Shown here in pieces: positions 30,099-37,966 of a stretch of DNA of 41,089 nucleotides; the first letter of the stretch is position 1; each line of letters begins with the position of its first letter. The stretch is from a virus. The stretch is from IMG/VR virus record IMGVR_UViG_3300010354_000199, positions 1-41,089 of that record; one strand, given 5' to 3'. The notes under the pieces are model-generated. The model saw nothing but the letters and a program-made list of their open reading frames with translations, had not been told where the DNA came from and made no database searches. Both the position numbers and the translations under genes were made by a program.

Positions 30099-31952
30099 GT
30101 GACGACAGCCGTTGACATCTACACTCAGACAGCCGGCAAGTCTTATGGCGACGCCGGCAAGATGTATGACTTCGCGCTCCAGCGCACAGCTGTCGCGGAT
30201 GCTTTCATCACGGCGCTATACGGCTCGGTCGCAACGATCGTTCCGCCAGTCATCACGCCGGTCTTCCCTACTGTCACGACGCCGCCGCAGCCGGTTGTTC
30301 CGGTTCTGCCGAGCTTCAGCACGTTCACTTTCACGACGCCTCCGTCGCCCGGTTCGTTTACTGAGACGCTGAATGTCGACGGCATTCTTCCCGGCCCGTT
30401 CGACACATCGCCGCCGACGCTGAACTTTGGCACGGCTCCAGCGGTCTTCTCGCAGCCCGCGCCGGATCAGCCGGCGATCGATACCAATTACGATTACCCG
30501 ACGCTCAGTTTCACGCTACCGTCACCCCCCAATCTCCTGACCCTTGCGACTGTGCAGTTCGATGGCGTCACCATGCCGACTGCGCCTGACAGTAACATCC
30601 CTGCGCTGGTCGCGGCCGAGCCGAGCATTATCGAATATGTGCCGGGGTCTCCCTACACGTCGAACCTGCTGACGCAGCTCCAGACCACGTTGACCGATCG
30701 GTTGAACGGCCTGAAGACCGGGCTGCCGCCAGCCGTAGAGAACGCTCTGTGGGATCGGGCGCGGGAACGTGGCTATCGCGGTCAAGCAGACGCACTGGCC
30801 GAACTGGATCGAATGGAGGGGCTTGGATACGCCCTCCCGCCAGGCGTGTGGCTTGACGCCCGCATCAAAATCCAGACGGAGACGCAGTATACCAACGAAG
30901 GCGTCAACCGCGAGATCATGATCAAGCAGGCTGAGCTGATGTTGGAGAACATCAGCAAGGCCACGGACAGCGCCATCGCGCTGGAAAGCAAGCTGATCGA
31001 CTATCTCAACTCAACCGAGCAGCGACGGTTCGAGAGCTGCAAATACATGACGCAAGCCGGGATTGAGATTTACAATGCCAAAGTCCGAGCATACGTCGCC
31101 TATCTGGAAGCTTACAAAACGAAAGTGGCGATTTACGAGGCTGAAATACGTGCCCAGATCGCGCTTGTGGAAGTCTATAAAACCGAGATTGAAGCTGAAA
31201 AGCTGAAAGTCGACATGAACACGTCGCTCGTTCAGCAGTATAAAACGCAGATCGAGGCGGCCGAACTAAATATCGAGGTATACAAGGCGCAGCTTAGCGC
31301 GATCCAGACCAAGGCTGAGATCGAAAAGCTGAAGATCGAAATCTTTGGCGAAGAGATCAAAGCTTACGTTGGTCAGATCAACGCTTACACGGCGCAGGTC
31401 GAAGGCTACAAGGCGACCGTGCAAGCTGAGGCGACGAAAAACGAAGCCTACAAAACTCAGGTAGAAGCCTATGCGGCCAACGTCGACGCGGCGGCGAAGA
31501 TTGTCGACGCCAACATCGCGGAATTTGAAGGTCTTCTGAAAGCTTACATCGAGCAGTGGGAAGCCTTCAAAATTCAGGTCGAAGCCCAGAGTGCGCAGGC
31601 GCAGGCCATCGCGCTTAGCAATCAGGTCTTGACCGAAGCCTATAAAGCGGAAGTCGCAGCTACCACATCGTGGAACGACGTCTTGACCAAGCAGTGGCAG
31701 GTCGCGCTGGAGCAGAGCGAGCGCGTCGCCGAGATCGGCGTGCAGGCCGCGAAAATGAACGCCGAGGCGTATATCTCCACAAGACAGATCATCGCCGACG
31801 CTGCTAAAGTCGGGGCGCAGGTCGAAGCGCAGCTCGGCGCGGCGGCTCTCAACGCCATTCACTGGAGCAGCTCGGTCTCTTCGTCGGCGAGCATCTCTGG
31901 CTCGGCTTCCGAGAGCTACAACGAGAACCACAACTTCAACGCGAGTGTCTAA
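30099..31952 (+). CDS. Tail protein with long tyrosine-ladder coiled coil, 617 aa
   Basis: The GTG start at 30099 has GGGGGAAGG upstream. The first about 200 residues are Pro/Thr/Phe-rich, probably extended (VVPVLPSFSTFTFTTPPSPG). Residues about 225-320 are charged helix. From base 31071 to 31532 there are 22 uninterrupted heptads of form Y/x-x-x-x-[V/I/L]-x-[A], many starting with Tyr (YKTKVAI, YEAEIRA, YKTEIEA, YKTQIEA, YKTQVEA). The C-terminus is a Ser/Asn-rich tail (SSSVSSSASISGSASESY). It could be a tail needle, shaft or length-determining rod. Confidence 0.75.
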   Translation: MTTAVDIYTQTAGKSYGDAGKMYDFALQRTAVADAFITALYGSVATIVPPVITPVFPTVTTPPQPVVPVLPSFSTFTFTTPPSPGSFTETLNVDGILPGPFDTSPPTLNFGTAPAVFSQPAPDQPAIDTNYDYPTLSFTLPSPPNLLTLATVQFDGVTMPTAPDSNIPALVAAEPSIIEYVPGSPYTSNLLTQLQTTLTDRLNGLKTGLPPAVENALWDRARERGYRGQADALAELDRMEGLGYALPPGVWLDARIKIQTETQYTNEGVNREIMIKQAELMLENISKATDSAIALESKLIDYLNSTEQRRFESCKYMTQAGIEIYNAKVRAYVAYLEAYKTKVAIYEAEIRAQIALVEVYKTEIEAEKLKVDMNTSLVQQYKTQIEAAELNIEVYKAQLSAIQTKAEIEKLKIEIFGEEIKAYVGQINAYTAQVEGYKATVQAEATKNEAYKTQVEAYAANVDAAAKIVDANIAEFEGLLKAYIEQWEAFKIQVEAQSAQAQAIALSNQVLTEAYKAEVAATTSWNDVLTKQWQVALEQSERVAEIGVQAAKMNAEAYISTRQIIADAAKVGAQVEAQLGAAALNAIHWSSSVSSSASISGSASESYNENHNFNASV

Positions 31953-31954
31953 CG

Positions 31955-32449
31955 ATGGTCGACTTCAACGCATGGCTCAGCCGGAAGTATTCGATCCTTG
32001 GCCAGAACTCAGACGCCGACATGATCCGAGCGGAGGCTGCCGTAGCCGCGCAGGCTGACGAGGCTCGACTGACGCCGGCCCGCATTGCCAACTACAACGC
32101 CATGACCGGCCACACCAATGAGCAGACCAAGTGGCTCGGGCCGCAGGCGCAGTCCGACATTGGTTATCGGGACGCTCAGACAGCGATGAGCCAGTTCGGA
32201 CTTGGCCGGGCGAAGGTGATGGCTGAAGACTGGCAATACGATCAGGACGCAGAGCCCGGTAAGCTGATGGTCCAGCCTCGTGGCGGGTGGGACAATCCCT
32301 CAGTCAATCGATATGGCCAAGCAACGCTAGGCCGGCCACTCGGCATGGCCACCAAGCCGCCCACGATCTCGACGCCGACCATCGGGCTTCCGAAGCTGAA
32401 CGAGCCAAAACAGCCCAGACGGGCCAGCATCTTCGACACCATGCCTTAA
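31955..32449 (+). CDS. 164-residue hypothetical protein ending the late block
   Basis: It follows the coiled-coil gene by two bases with no clear ribosome-binding site. The first 100 residues are Ala/Gln-rich helix (MIRAEAAVAAQADEARLTPARIANYNAM). The rest is Pro/Gly/Arg-rich, likely disordered (MVQPRGGWDNPSVNRYG, TISTPTIGLPKLNEP). It ends the rightward operon just before the converging terminator. It is perhaps a minor virion protein, with no recognised family. Confidence 0.68.
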   Translation: MVDFNAWLSRKYSILGQNSDADMIRAEAAVAAQADEARLTPARIANYNAMTGHTNEQTKWLGPQAQSDIGYRDAQTAMSQFGLGRAKVMAEDWQYDQDAEPGKLMVQPRGGWDNPSVNRYGQATLGRPLGMATKPPTISTPTIGLPKLNEPKQPRRASIFDTMP

Positions 32450-32457
32450 AATGACGC

Positions 32458-32492
32458 GGGCCGTGCGGGTGGGGCAAACACCTGCACGGCCC
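32458..32492. terminator. Bidirectional hairpin at the convergence of late and early operons
   Basis: GGGCCGTGCGGGTG pairs with CACCTGCACGGCCC (14 bp with one G-U), loop GGGCAAA. There is no long T-tract on either side, so it may work from stem strength or as a message end. It lies 9 bases after the last plus-strand gene, between converging transcription units. The following 32493-32549 holds nothing I recognise. Confidence 0.7.
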
Positions 32493-32549
32493 TAAATGCC
32501 CGATGGTCTGCCACGAGATACAGGCGACAGATGATCCACATCTAATCTA

Positions 32550-35528
32550 CTAATGGACGGTTGGCAAGTCCGGATTATCTTTCCGCAGTTCATGGCGAAT
32601 GCCTTCCGCCCGCGTGACGACCGAGTCATGGCGCATATCGATGATAAAGCAAGCGCTAGGCAGCTTCCCCCACTTCGTTCCAGCTCCCAGAACTCGCCTG
32701 TAGCTGGTATTCTTGATCAGCAGACGATTGGCGCTGTCACGCTCCAACGCCAACTCTCTCAGAGCTTGGGTAGCGTTCGCGCCGATGCGGGCGCAGTAAT
32801 GCTTCCAAGGCTGCTTGGTCACATACATCACCTTCTCGCCCATGTCGTAGTGCGCCAACAGCTGACCTCGCGGCTCGCGTTCCACATGGATAAACGTGTC
32901 GATGGCCGATCCACCGGGGCTGGTAACGAGGATGTTCCCGTCGATATGATCGAGGAAGGCCGCCAGCAGATCGCCAGACCCTGCATACTCCTGCGTCACC
33001 ACACCCCGCATGGCGGGGAGCTGGACCGTGAGCGCCCACTTTTTCAGCAGGTCCGGATCGAAATAAGTGAGCCCCATGCGCCGAGACCTCTCGGCAGCAG
33101 CCACAACCGTTGCTATGTTGGCACCATGAAAGCGCTCGCCGCCAGACAGCTTGGCCGCCATCGAGATTTCTCGATCGAGCGCCCTGACACGCTCAACATA
33201 GGAGCGATCCCGCATCATGTCCGCGACGAATATCTCGCCGAGATGGCCGAAGTTTTCTGACAACTCCAGCAGGAAGTCGTCAGCATCCCACTTCTTATGG
33301 ACGTATGTTTTCGGCATCACCATCTCGATGACGCGCATCGAGCTGGCCGTTCCGGCTGTGTTCTGCATCGCCAACAAGCTATGGAGCGAGCTATTGGCTG
33401 TCGACAACATAATGGTCGCCTTGTAGCTCTCACGCTTCTGCTGCTCCGTGCCGTCGCCTTCAAGCCGCATGCGCGTGCCGGGCTGCGAGATACCCATGGC
33501 CAAGGCGTGCGCCTCGGTGCTCTCCAGATGCGTGATCTCGTCGATCATGATTGGCAGGTTGGCGAGCACGTTCATGCGCTCCATGCGCGCCCGCTCCGTC
33601 GCGCCATGCTTCGTGCCGTTCATGGGGTAGTTACGCGGATGGCCCCACACAGAGGCGGCCGTGTAAAGCGCCGTCGACTTCGACGCGCCAGTCTCACCCC
33701 ACGCATGGACGACACAGCCGTTATGGCCTGTCGCGTGGAACATAGGCGCAGCGAACGCATTCATTATGAAGTATTGGTGAGCGATGTATTGAGGATGATC
33801 ATAGAACTTGAGCAGTTCGATCTGCTTGCGCAGAGAGCCTTTCCTGAACAGGTCTTGCGATGATCGAACCACACCTTTACTCAGGGACACAGGCTTCGAC
33901 TTGCCGTCTGAGGTTATAATACGATCGGGCAGGATGAACGCATCGAAGTCTTCGCTCGCCCATCCAAGGTGATTGACCTGATGGTCAGCATCAGCGATCC
34001 GCTGAAGTTCTTTGATGTAGGAGACCATGTATTCCTGCACTTGTGTGAGGTTTGCGATCTTAGGATAAATCCCGTTATTAGATAATACGTTCGTGAACTT
34101 CTGTCGATCATACAGCGCGTTGGCGTCCAGAATGAAGCGATGCTCGCCTTCTCGCGGCAGCGTCACCTGCCATACCATCTGTTCCGTCTTGTGCTGACGA
34201 TTGATCAGCCGCTGGATCGGGATCAGATCGTTCTCATAGATAATCGTAGTTTCTTCCTTGTTATCACCATTCTGCATTGTCACAGCAATGCCGGTCTTCA
34301 ACCGCGCGAAGGGTCTCGGCGGGGGAGGTAGCTGGATATCTATGACGACATCTTCCAGCCCCTGCACACTAATTACAGGCGCGGGTGCTTCGTCAAAGCA
34401 GCGAGCAGCATGGATGGGAGTGGAGTTTTTGGACGCGAACTGACAGCCTTGACATGGGCTGTCCGTACCCATGGCCTCGACAAGCCGAGCGCACATCGTC
34501 GGCCCCATCTTCCGACCATTCTCGAAACGCTTGGCTTCAAGCTTGTCCAGATACTCTTCAGTCTTCTCAAAAGAGTATTTGTCTGACGCAGCCGACGACC
34601 ACTTGTGCGCAAACTTACGCCCGTCTTCAACGAAGCGCAGGAGGTTCAGGAAGTGGAACCAGACAGGCTCAGGAACATCGCCTTTTGCCGCGATGATCTC
34701 TTGGCTCATCTTACATCCCTTCAGGACAGCCATCAGGTCAGGTGGAGGCAAGCCTGAGACGTTCTGAGAGACGTTGTCTTCGAAGAGTGCAGCCGGGCCG
34801 CTATCGATCGGCATCTGCGGGAAGCGCGGCGATTGTCTAACTGTTATGCCGGTGCGGATGACCGCGTCATCCAGCAGCTTGAGAAACTCTCCTGTCGGCG
34901 TGCGCTGGCCCGGCACCAGAACTTCGACCGGGCGCTTCTGCTCTTTCTTGTGGTTGAACGTCCCTGCCACGCGCAGGATCGACGCCGTGTCCACTGTCCG
35001 CATGGGATCGTGACGCAGCCCGTAGTGAAGGGCCACGGCGCGCAGCTTGATGGCATACGTGTGCCACTCATCGGATGGCAGCTCATCGGTCAGCAGCCAA
35101 TACACATGCAGACCGCCGCCAGACGATGCCACAAGCGGCTTGGGCAGCTTCGCCTTGGTGCAGAAAGCGATCAGCCCCTGCATGGCCTCAAGCTGCGTCG
35201 GATACTTCGGGACAGTCGACGTGCTGTCGCCTACGTCCAGATCGAAGAAGAAGCAGCGCGCGGCGCGCATGTTACGCTGGCAGCGTTTGCGCCACGCGCC
35301 TAGTTCGCCGGTCTTGGGGTCGCGCTTGTCCGCGTCCCAGATTTTCTCTTCCTTCAAGGCATGGACACAGAAGAACACGTTGTCAGTGTTCTTATGCTGA
35401 TCGACAATGTGCAGCGCACGCGCAAGCGTGTCCCGCACGTAATGCTTATAGCCTTTATCGCCGGGGATGGCGATGCAGTATAGCCCTGTCTCTGGCCATA
35501 CAGCCTTGAGAAATTCTGCCGGCGTCAT
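32550..35528 (-). CDS. Primase-helicase fusion (PrimPol-like plus DUF927-like ATPase), 992 aa
   Basis: This likely makes primers and unwinds DNA at the phage fork. The N-terminal region has the primase-type acidic motif FFFDLDVGD (93-101) and SSGGGLHVYWLL (135-146), the pattern of archaeo-eukaryotic/RepB-like PrimPol domains. A Cys set (C346, C359, C362, C377) may bind zinc. The C-terminal region has a Walker A GETGASKST (611-619) and Walker B PIMIDE (659-664) in the DUF927 style, followed by helical and winged-helix-like parts. It is the last gene of the leftward operon. No DNA polymerase gene is visible, so host polymerase is probably recruited. Confidence 0.85.
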   Translation of the reverse strand: MTPAEFLKAVWPETGLYCIAIPGDKGYKHYVRDTLARALHIVDQHKNTDNVFFCVHALKEEKIWDADKRDPKTGELGAWRKRCQRNMRAARCFFFDLDVGDSTSTVPKYPTQLEAMQGLIAFCTKAKLPKPLVASSGGGLHVYWLLTDELPSDEWHTYAIKLRAVALHYGLRHDPMRTVDTASILRVAGTFNHKKEQKRPVEVLVPGQRTPTGEFLKLLDDAVIRTGITVRQSPRFPQMPIDSGPAALFEDNVSQNVSGLPPPDLMAVLKGCKMSQEIIAAKGDVPEPVWFHFLNLLRFVEDGRKFAHKWSSAASDKYSFEKTEEYLDKLEAKRFENGRKMGPTMCARLVEAMGTDSPCQGCQFASKNSTPIHAARCFDEAPAPVISVQGLEDVVIDIQLPPPPRPFARLKTGIAVTMQNGDNKEETTIIYENDLIPIQRLINRQHKTEQMVWQVTLPREGEHRFILDANALYDRQKFTNVLSNNGIYPKIANLTQVQEYMVSYIKELQRIADADHQVNHLGWASEDFDAFILPDRIITSDGKSKPVSLSKGVVRSSQDLFRKGSLRKQIELLKFYDHPQYIAHQYFIMNAFAAPMFHATGHNGCVVHAWGETGASKSTALYTAASVWGHPRNYPMNGTKHGATERARMERMNVLANLPIMIDEITHLESTEAHALAMGISQPGTRMRLEGDGTEQQKRESYKATIMLSTANSSLHSLLAMQNTAGTASSMRVIEMVMPKTYVHKKWDADDFLLELSENFGHLGEIFVADMMRDRSYVERVRALDREISMAAKLSGGERFHGANIATVVAAAERSRRMGLTYFDPDLLKKWALTVQLPAMRGVVTQEYAGSGDLLAAFLDHIDGNILVTSPGGSAIDTFIHVEREPRGQLLAHYDMGEKVMYVTKQPWKHYCARIGANATQALRELALERDSANRLLIKNTSYRRVLGAGTKWGKLPSACFIIDMRHDSVVTRAEGIRHELRKDNPDLPTVH

Positions 35529-35539
35529 AGCGTTTCCGT

Positions 35540-35986
35540 TTATTTAGGGTCGATCATCGGCTCTCTGGAGTCCAGATAATCTACTGAGTTTTGTGATAGC
35601 TTACCCGTCAGAACTTCACTCTCATCTCGGTTGTCGATAATCGACTTGCGATCCAGTCCATCCATTACAATCATGCAGCAGGCGATCACATGCGCCAAGT
35701 GTGACTGCTGGCTCTCATTATCAATGTCTTCCTGATATTCGAAAAACTGCACAAGATGACGCTGAGCCGCGCTATAATATGTCGCTACATCCACCGGCTG
35801 TCTACGCCAGTTCTTCTTGCCATACTTCTTCGCCCCTAGTTCGAACACGCGGTAGACAGGAAGCATCGTGTTCATCGGCGCGTAAGCAGCTGAAGGCTTC
35901 AAGTCGCCAAATGCTTTCTTTGGATTTTCCGACTTGCGACGAACTATAATGTTGTCAAAGTGCGCAAGGGCTTCTTTGTCGACCAT
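35540..35986 (-). CDS. DUF5664-like dATP/dGTP pyrophosphohydrolase-family protein, 148 aa
   Basis: I chose the ATG at 35986 with GAGG upstream; a TTG at 35998 is less likely. The family signature is clear: FELGAKKYGKKNW (48-60), AAQRHL (74-79) and EDIDNESQQSHLAHVIACC (86-104), with His and acidic residues of an all-alpha MazG-like fold. Pfam names this family after a phage dATP/dGTP diphosphohydrolase, so a role in shaping the nucleotide pool is expected. It lies beside the primase-helicase gene. No PurZ-like or DatZ-like partner is present in the window. Confidence 0.8.
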   Translation of the reverse strand: MVDKEALAHFDNIIVRRKSENPKKAFGDLKPSAAYAPMNTMLPVYRVFELGAKKYGKKNWRRQPVDVATYYSAAQRHLVQFFEYQEDIDNESQQSHLAHVIACCMIVMDGLDRKSIIDNRDESEVLTGKLSQNSVDYLDSREPMIDPK

Positions 35987-36017
35987 GAGGAACCTCAAAC
36001 AAGTGCGGAGAAGGAAA

Positions 36018-36040
36018 CGCCCCGCACGATCGGCGGGGCG
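36018..36040 (-). terminator. Intra-operon terminator, minus strand
   Basis: CGCCCCGC/GCGGGGCG, an 8-bp stem with 7-nt loop, is followed on the minus strand by TTTCCTTCTCC. It lies between the putative ssDNA-binding gene and the DUF5664 gene. It may lower expression of the DUF5664 and primase genes compared with the upstream ones. Confidence 0.7.
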
Positions 36041-36074
36041 TGATTATGTGTCGGACTTAGCTCATCGGCAAGAA

Positions 36075-37259
36075 CTAAGTGTTCGCCCACTCGCCGACGA
36101 GCGCTTTCAGCGCATCCGGCACGTCAGCGCTGGCGGCAGGAGGTGTCGTCTTCTTTTTCTCGGCGGCAGGCTTCTTCTGCTCGATGGTGATCGGCTTGGC
36201 GTTGATGATCTCACCGGGCATGATGATCTCACCATCCTCGCCATCGTCATCGTCGTCATCGTCTTCAGCGGCGGCCTTCGCAGCGGCAGCGGCAGCCTCA
36301 GCAGCCTTGGCGGCAGCCTCGGCAGCGGCCTTCTTCTCGGCAGCCTTGCGCGCCTTCGTCGCAGCCTTCTCAGCCTTGGCGGCAGCTTCCGGATCGGGAG
36401 CCGAAGCCTCTTCCTCTTCAGCCGGCGCAGCGATTGCCGCAGGCTCGTCAGCCTTCACCCCATCCACACCGGCTGGCGTCCAGATGCGCGAGGTGAGACC
36501 ATCGATATCTTCTTTGCGCTCCTCGATCAGCTTGGCAAGAAACTCCAGCTGCTCTGTCGAGCAGTAGTCGTCCGCGCTGAAGATGATCTTGGGATAGTTG
36601 ATCCCCGGCGACGGATCGAACTTCATCTTGGTGACGACGAGCGCGGTATTGTGAATGCCGTTGGAGCGCAGCATCTCGACATACTGATCCCACGCATACC
36701 AGCCTTCCTTCTGAAGGTCAGGCGACTTGCCGTCATAAACCGACGTGATCGACAGCTTCAGGCGCAGCGGCTGCTCCCAAATCTTGCCGGCATAAGGGAG
36801 CACAGCGAGAAACTTCATCTGCTGGCACGCCGCGACTGCCATACCGCGTTCGTCCGTCTTGCTCCCCTTGACCGTCATTGGACAGACTTTGCAGGTAGAG
36901 CACTTCGGGCTTTCGATCGAGGCGTCAGGCTTGATCCCGTCGTTCGACCAGCAGACTGGCGGCTTGGGGTCGTCTTCGACATACGGGCCTTCATACATCG
37001 ACCGCGAACGGTTCGGATTGACGCCGACGACGATGACCTTGAGAGTGGTCATCTCGACCAGATCGCCGTCACTGTCTTTCTTGCGCAGGACAGTCTTCTC
37101 TCCGTTGAGGCTGACCGTCCACTTCTTGCCACCGGGCGACAGGCTGGGAACAGTCTGCCTGTCCGCGATGTTCCGCATTTCCTCGTTGAACTTATTCCAC
37201 AGAGCGCTCGGGATTGCCGGGGCCTGCTTACCTTTGAACAAAGTCGGGACGTTTGACAT
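36075..37259 (-). CDS. Possible ssDNA-binding-type phage protein, 394 aa
   Basis: The first 250 residues form a mixed domain with several beta strands and a Cys cluster (CSTCKVC near 119-125, then CQQM near 145), perhaps binding zinc. Conserved-looking segments are LKVIVVGVNPNRSRSMYEGPY and WYAWDQYVEMLRSNGIHN. From about 270 a long Ala/Lys/Glu low-complexity linker leads to a run of Asp (DDDDDDDGEDGE), and the C-terminus is PDALKALVGEWANT. Early-operon position and an acidic flexible tail suggest an ssDNA-binding or replication scaffold protein. This is inference; no known OB-fold motif is evident. Confidence 0.7.
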   Translation of the reverse strand: MSNVPTLFKGKQAPAIPSALWNKFNEEMRNIADRQTVPSLSPGGKKWTVSLNGEKTVLRKKDSDGDLVEMTTLKVIVVGVNPNRSRSMYEGPYVEDDPKPPVCWSNDGIKPDASIESPKCSTCKVCPMTVKGSKTDERGMAVAACQQMKFLAVLPYAGKIWEQPLRLKLSITSVYDGKSPDLQKEGWYAWDQYVEMLRSNGIHNTALVVTKMKFDPSPGINYPKIIFSADDYCSTEQLEFLAKLIEERKEDIDGLTSRIWTPAGVDGVKADEPAAIAAPAEEEEASAPDPEAAAKAEKAATKARKAAEKKAAAEAAAKAAEAAAAAAKAAAEDDDDDDDGEDGEIIMPGEIINAKPITIEQKKPAAEKKKTTPPAASADVPDALKALVGEWANT

Positions 37260-37272
37260 CTGTATCTCTCGC

Positions 37273-37800
37273 TTAGTTTTTGTTGTTCACGCGAACAACG
37301 GCCACATACTCACGCAGCACTCTCACACCGGGCGGGGGTGCGCCAAGAAGACGCTCGCCGGTCTCTTCGTCGAGAGTGGCGTTGGCCTTCATGTATTCTG
37401 CGATCGTCGTCTTCTTCAGACGCTTCTCCAGAATTTCGAAGCGCTCAGGCGTCACCGCCTTGAACGCATTTTTTACAGTCTCCACGATAGACGCGGCGAG
37501 ACCTGTCTGCTCCAGCGCCTTGTCGACCGCATCATCCATAACCCAATGGTAGACTTCGGTCCAGTTCTCCGCGCTCGGTTTGAAATCTTCTTCGCGATAG
37601 ACCGTGCCGAATGTGGTTCCAAACTTAGTGTTGTGGCGCTCGTTCATGCGTCGCAACAATTCCGCGCCAAGCATATCCAGCTTGCGCTTGAAGTCGGCGT
37701 CGGTCTCATTGGCCTTGCTGTTGGCCTCAGCCCGCGCCTTACGGATATTCAAGTATGCGCTGACGATCTCGTCATCGCTGACATCTTCGATACCTGCCAC
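37273..37800 (-). CDS. Conserved phage protein with helical domains, 175 aa
   Basis: The start is a GTG at 37800 with AAAGGAG 8 bases upstream. The N-terminus (IEDVSDDEIVSAYLNIRKARAEA) and the segment DFKRKLDMLGAELLRRMNERHNTKFGTTFGTVYRE are the pattern of a protein often found beside ssDNA-binding genes in tailed phages. The product ends in GVRVLREYVAVVRVNN, typical of that group. It is mostly helical with a short beta hairpin (GTTFGTVYRE). It could assist recombination or replication, but the function is not known. Confidence 0.75.
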   Translation of the reverse strand: MAGIEDVSDDEIVSAYLNIRKARAEANSKANETDADFKRKLDMLGAELLRRMNERHNTKFGTTFGTVYREEDFKPSAENWTEVYHWVMDDAVDKALEQTGLAASIVETVKNAFKAVTPERFEILEKRLKKTTIAEYMKANATLDEETGERLLGAPPPGVRVLREYVAVVRVNNKN

Positions 37801-37812
37801 GGCATGCTCCTT

Positions 37813-37965
37813 TCACTGCTTTGTGTAGATCGCCAGCCCTATTGTGAAGACTGCTAACAAAATTCTGTTGGTCGCGCCCTTGAGTGTGTCACTTGAGTAG
37901 ACAAACGACAGGAACGCTGTAACCGCTGCACAATAGGCCATCGCCCAAGAAACAAACGTGCTCAT
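37813..37965 (-). CDS. 50-residue two-span membrane protein
   Basis: The ATG at 37965 follows the SNF2 gene stop by one base, with GGAGGG 6 bases upstream, the best ribosome-binding site in the early operon. The sequence starts MSTFVSWAMAYC and has two hydrophobic segments (AYCAAVTAFLSFVYS and ILLAVFTIGLAIYT) separated by a short polar loop (SDTLKGATNR). This is a small helical hairpin, like some holins or host-envelope modifiers. Its early position argues against late lysis and for superinfection exclusion or membrane tethering; this is inference. Confidence 0.65.
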   Translation of the reverse strand: MSTFVSWAMAYCAAVTAFLSFVYSSDTLKGATNRILLAVFTIGLAIYTKQ

Positions 37966-37966
37966 C

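Noticed and set aside
35540-35986. Evidence for a 2-aminoadenine (Z) genome from the DUF5664 protein
   Set aside because: No PurZ-like or DatZ-like gene occurs in the window, and the family is common in phages with normal DNA.
35934-37256. 440-codon plus-strand frame
   Set aside because: Antisense to the early operon; its Leu/Gly/Ser-rich stretch is the reverse of the Ala/Glu/Asp linker.
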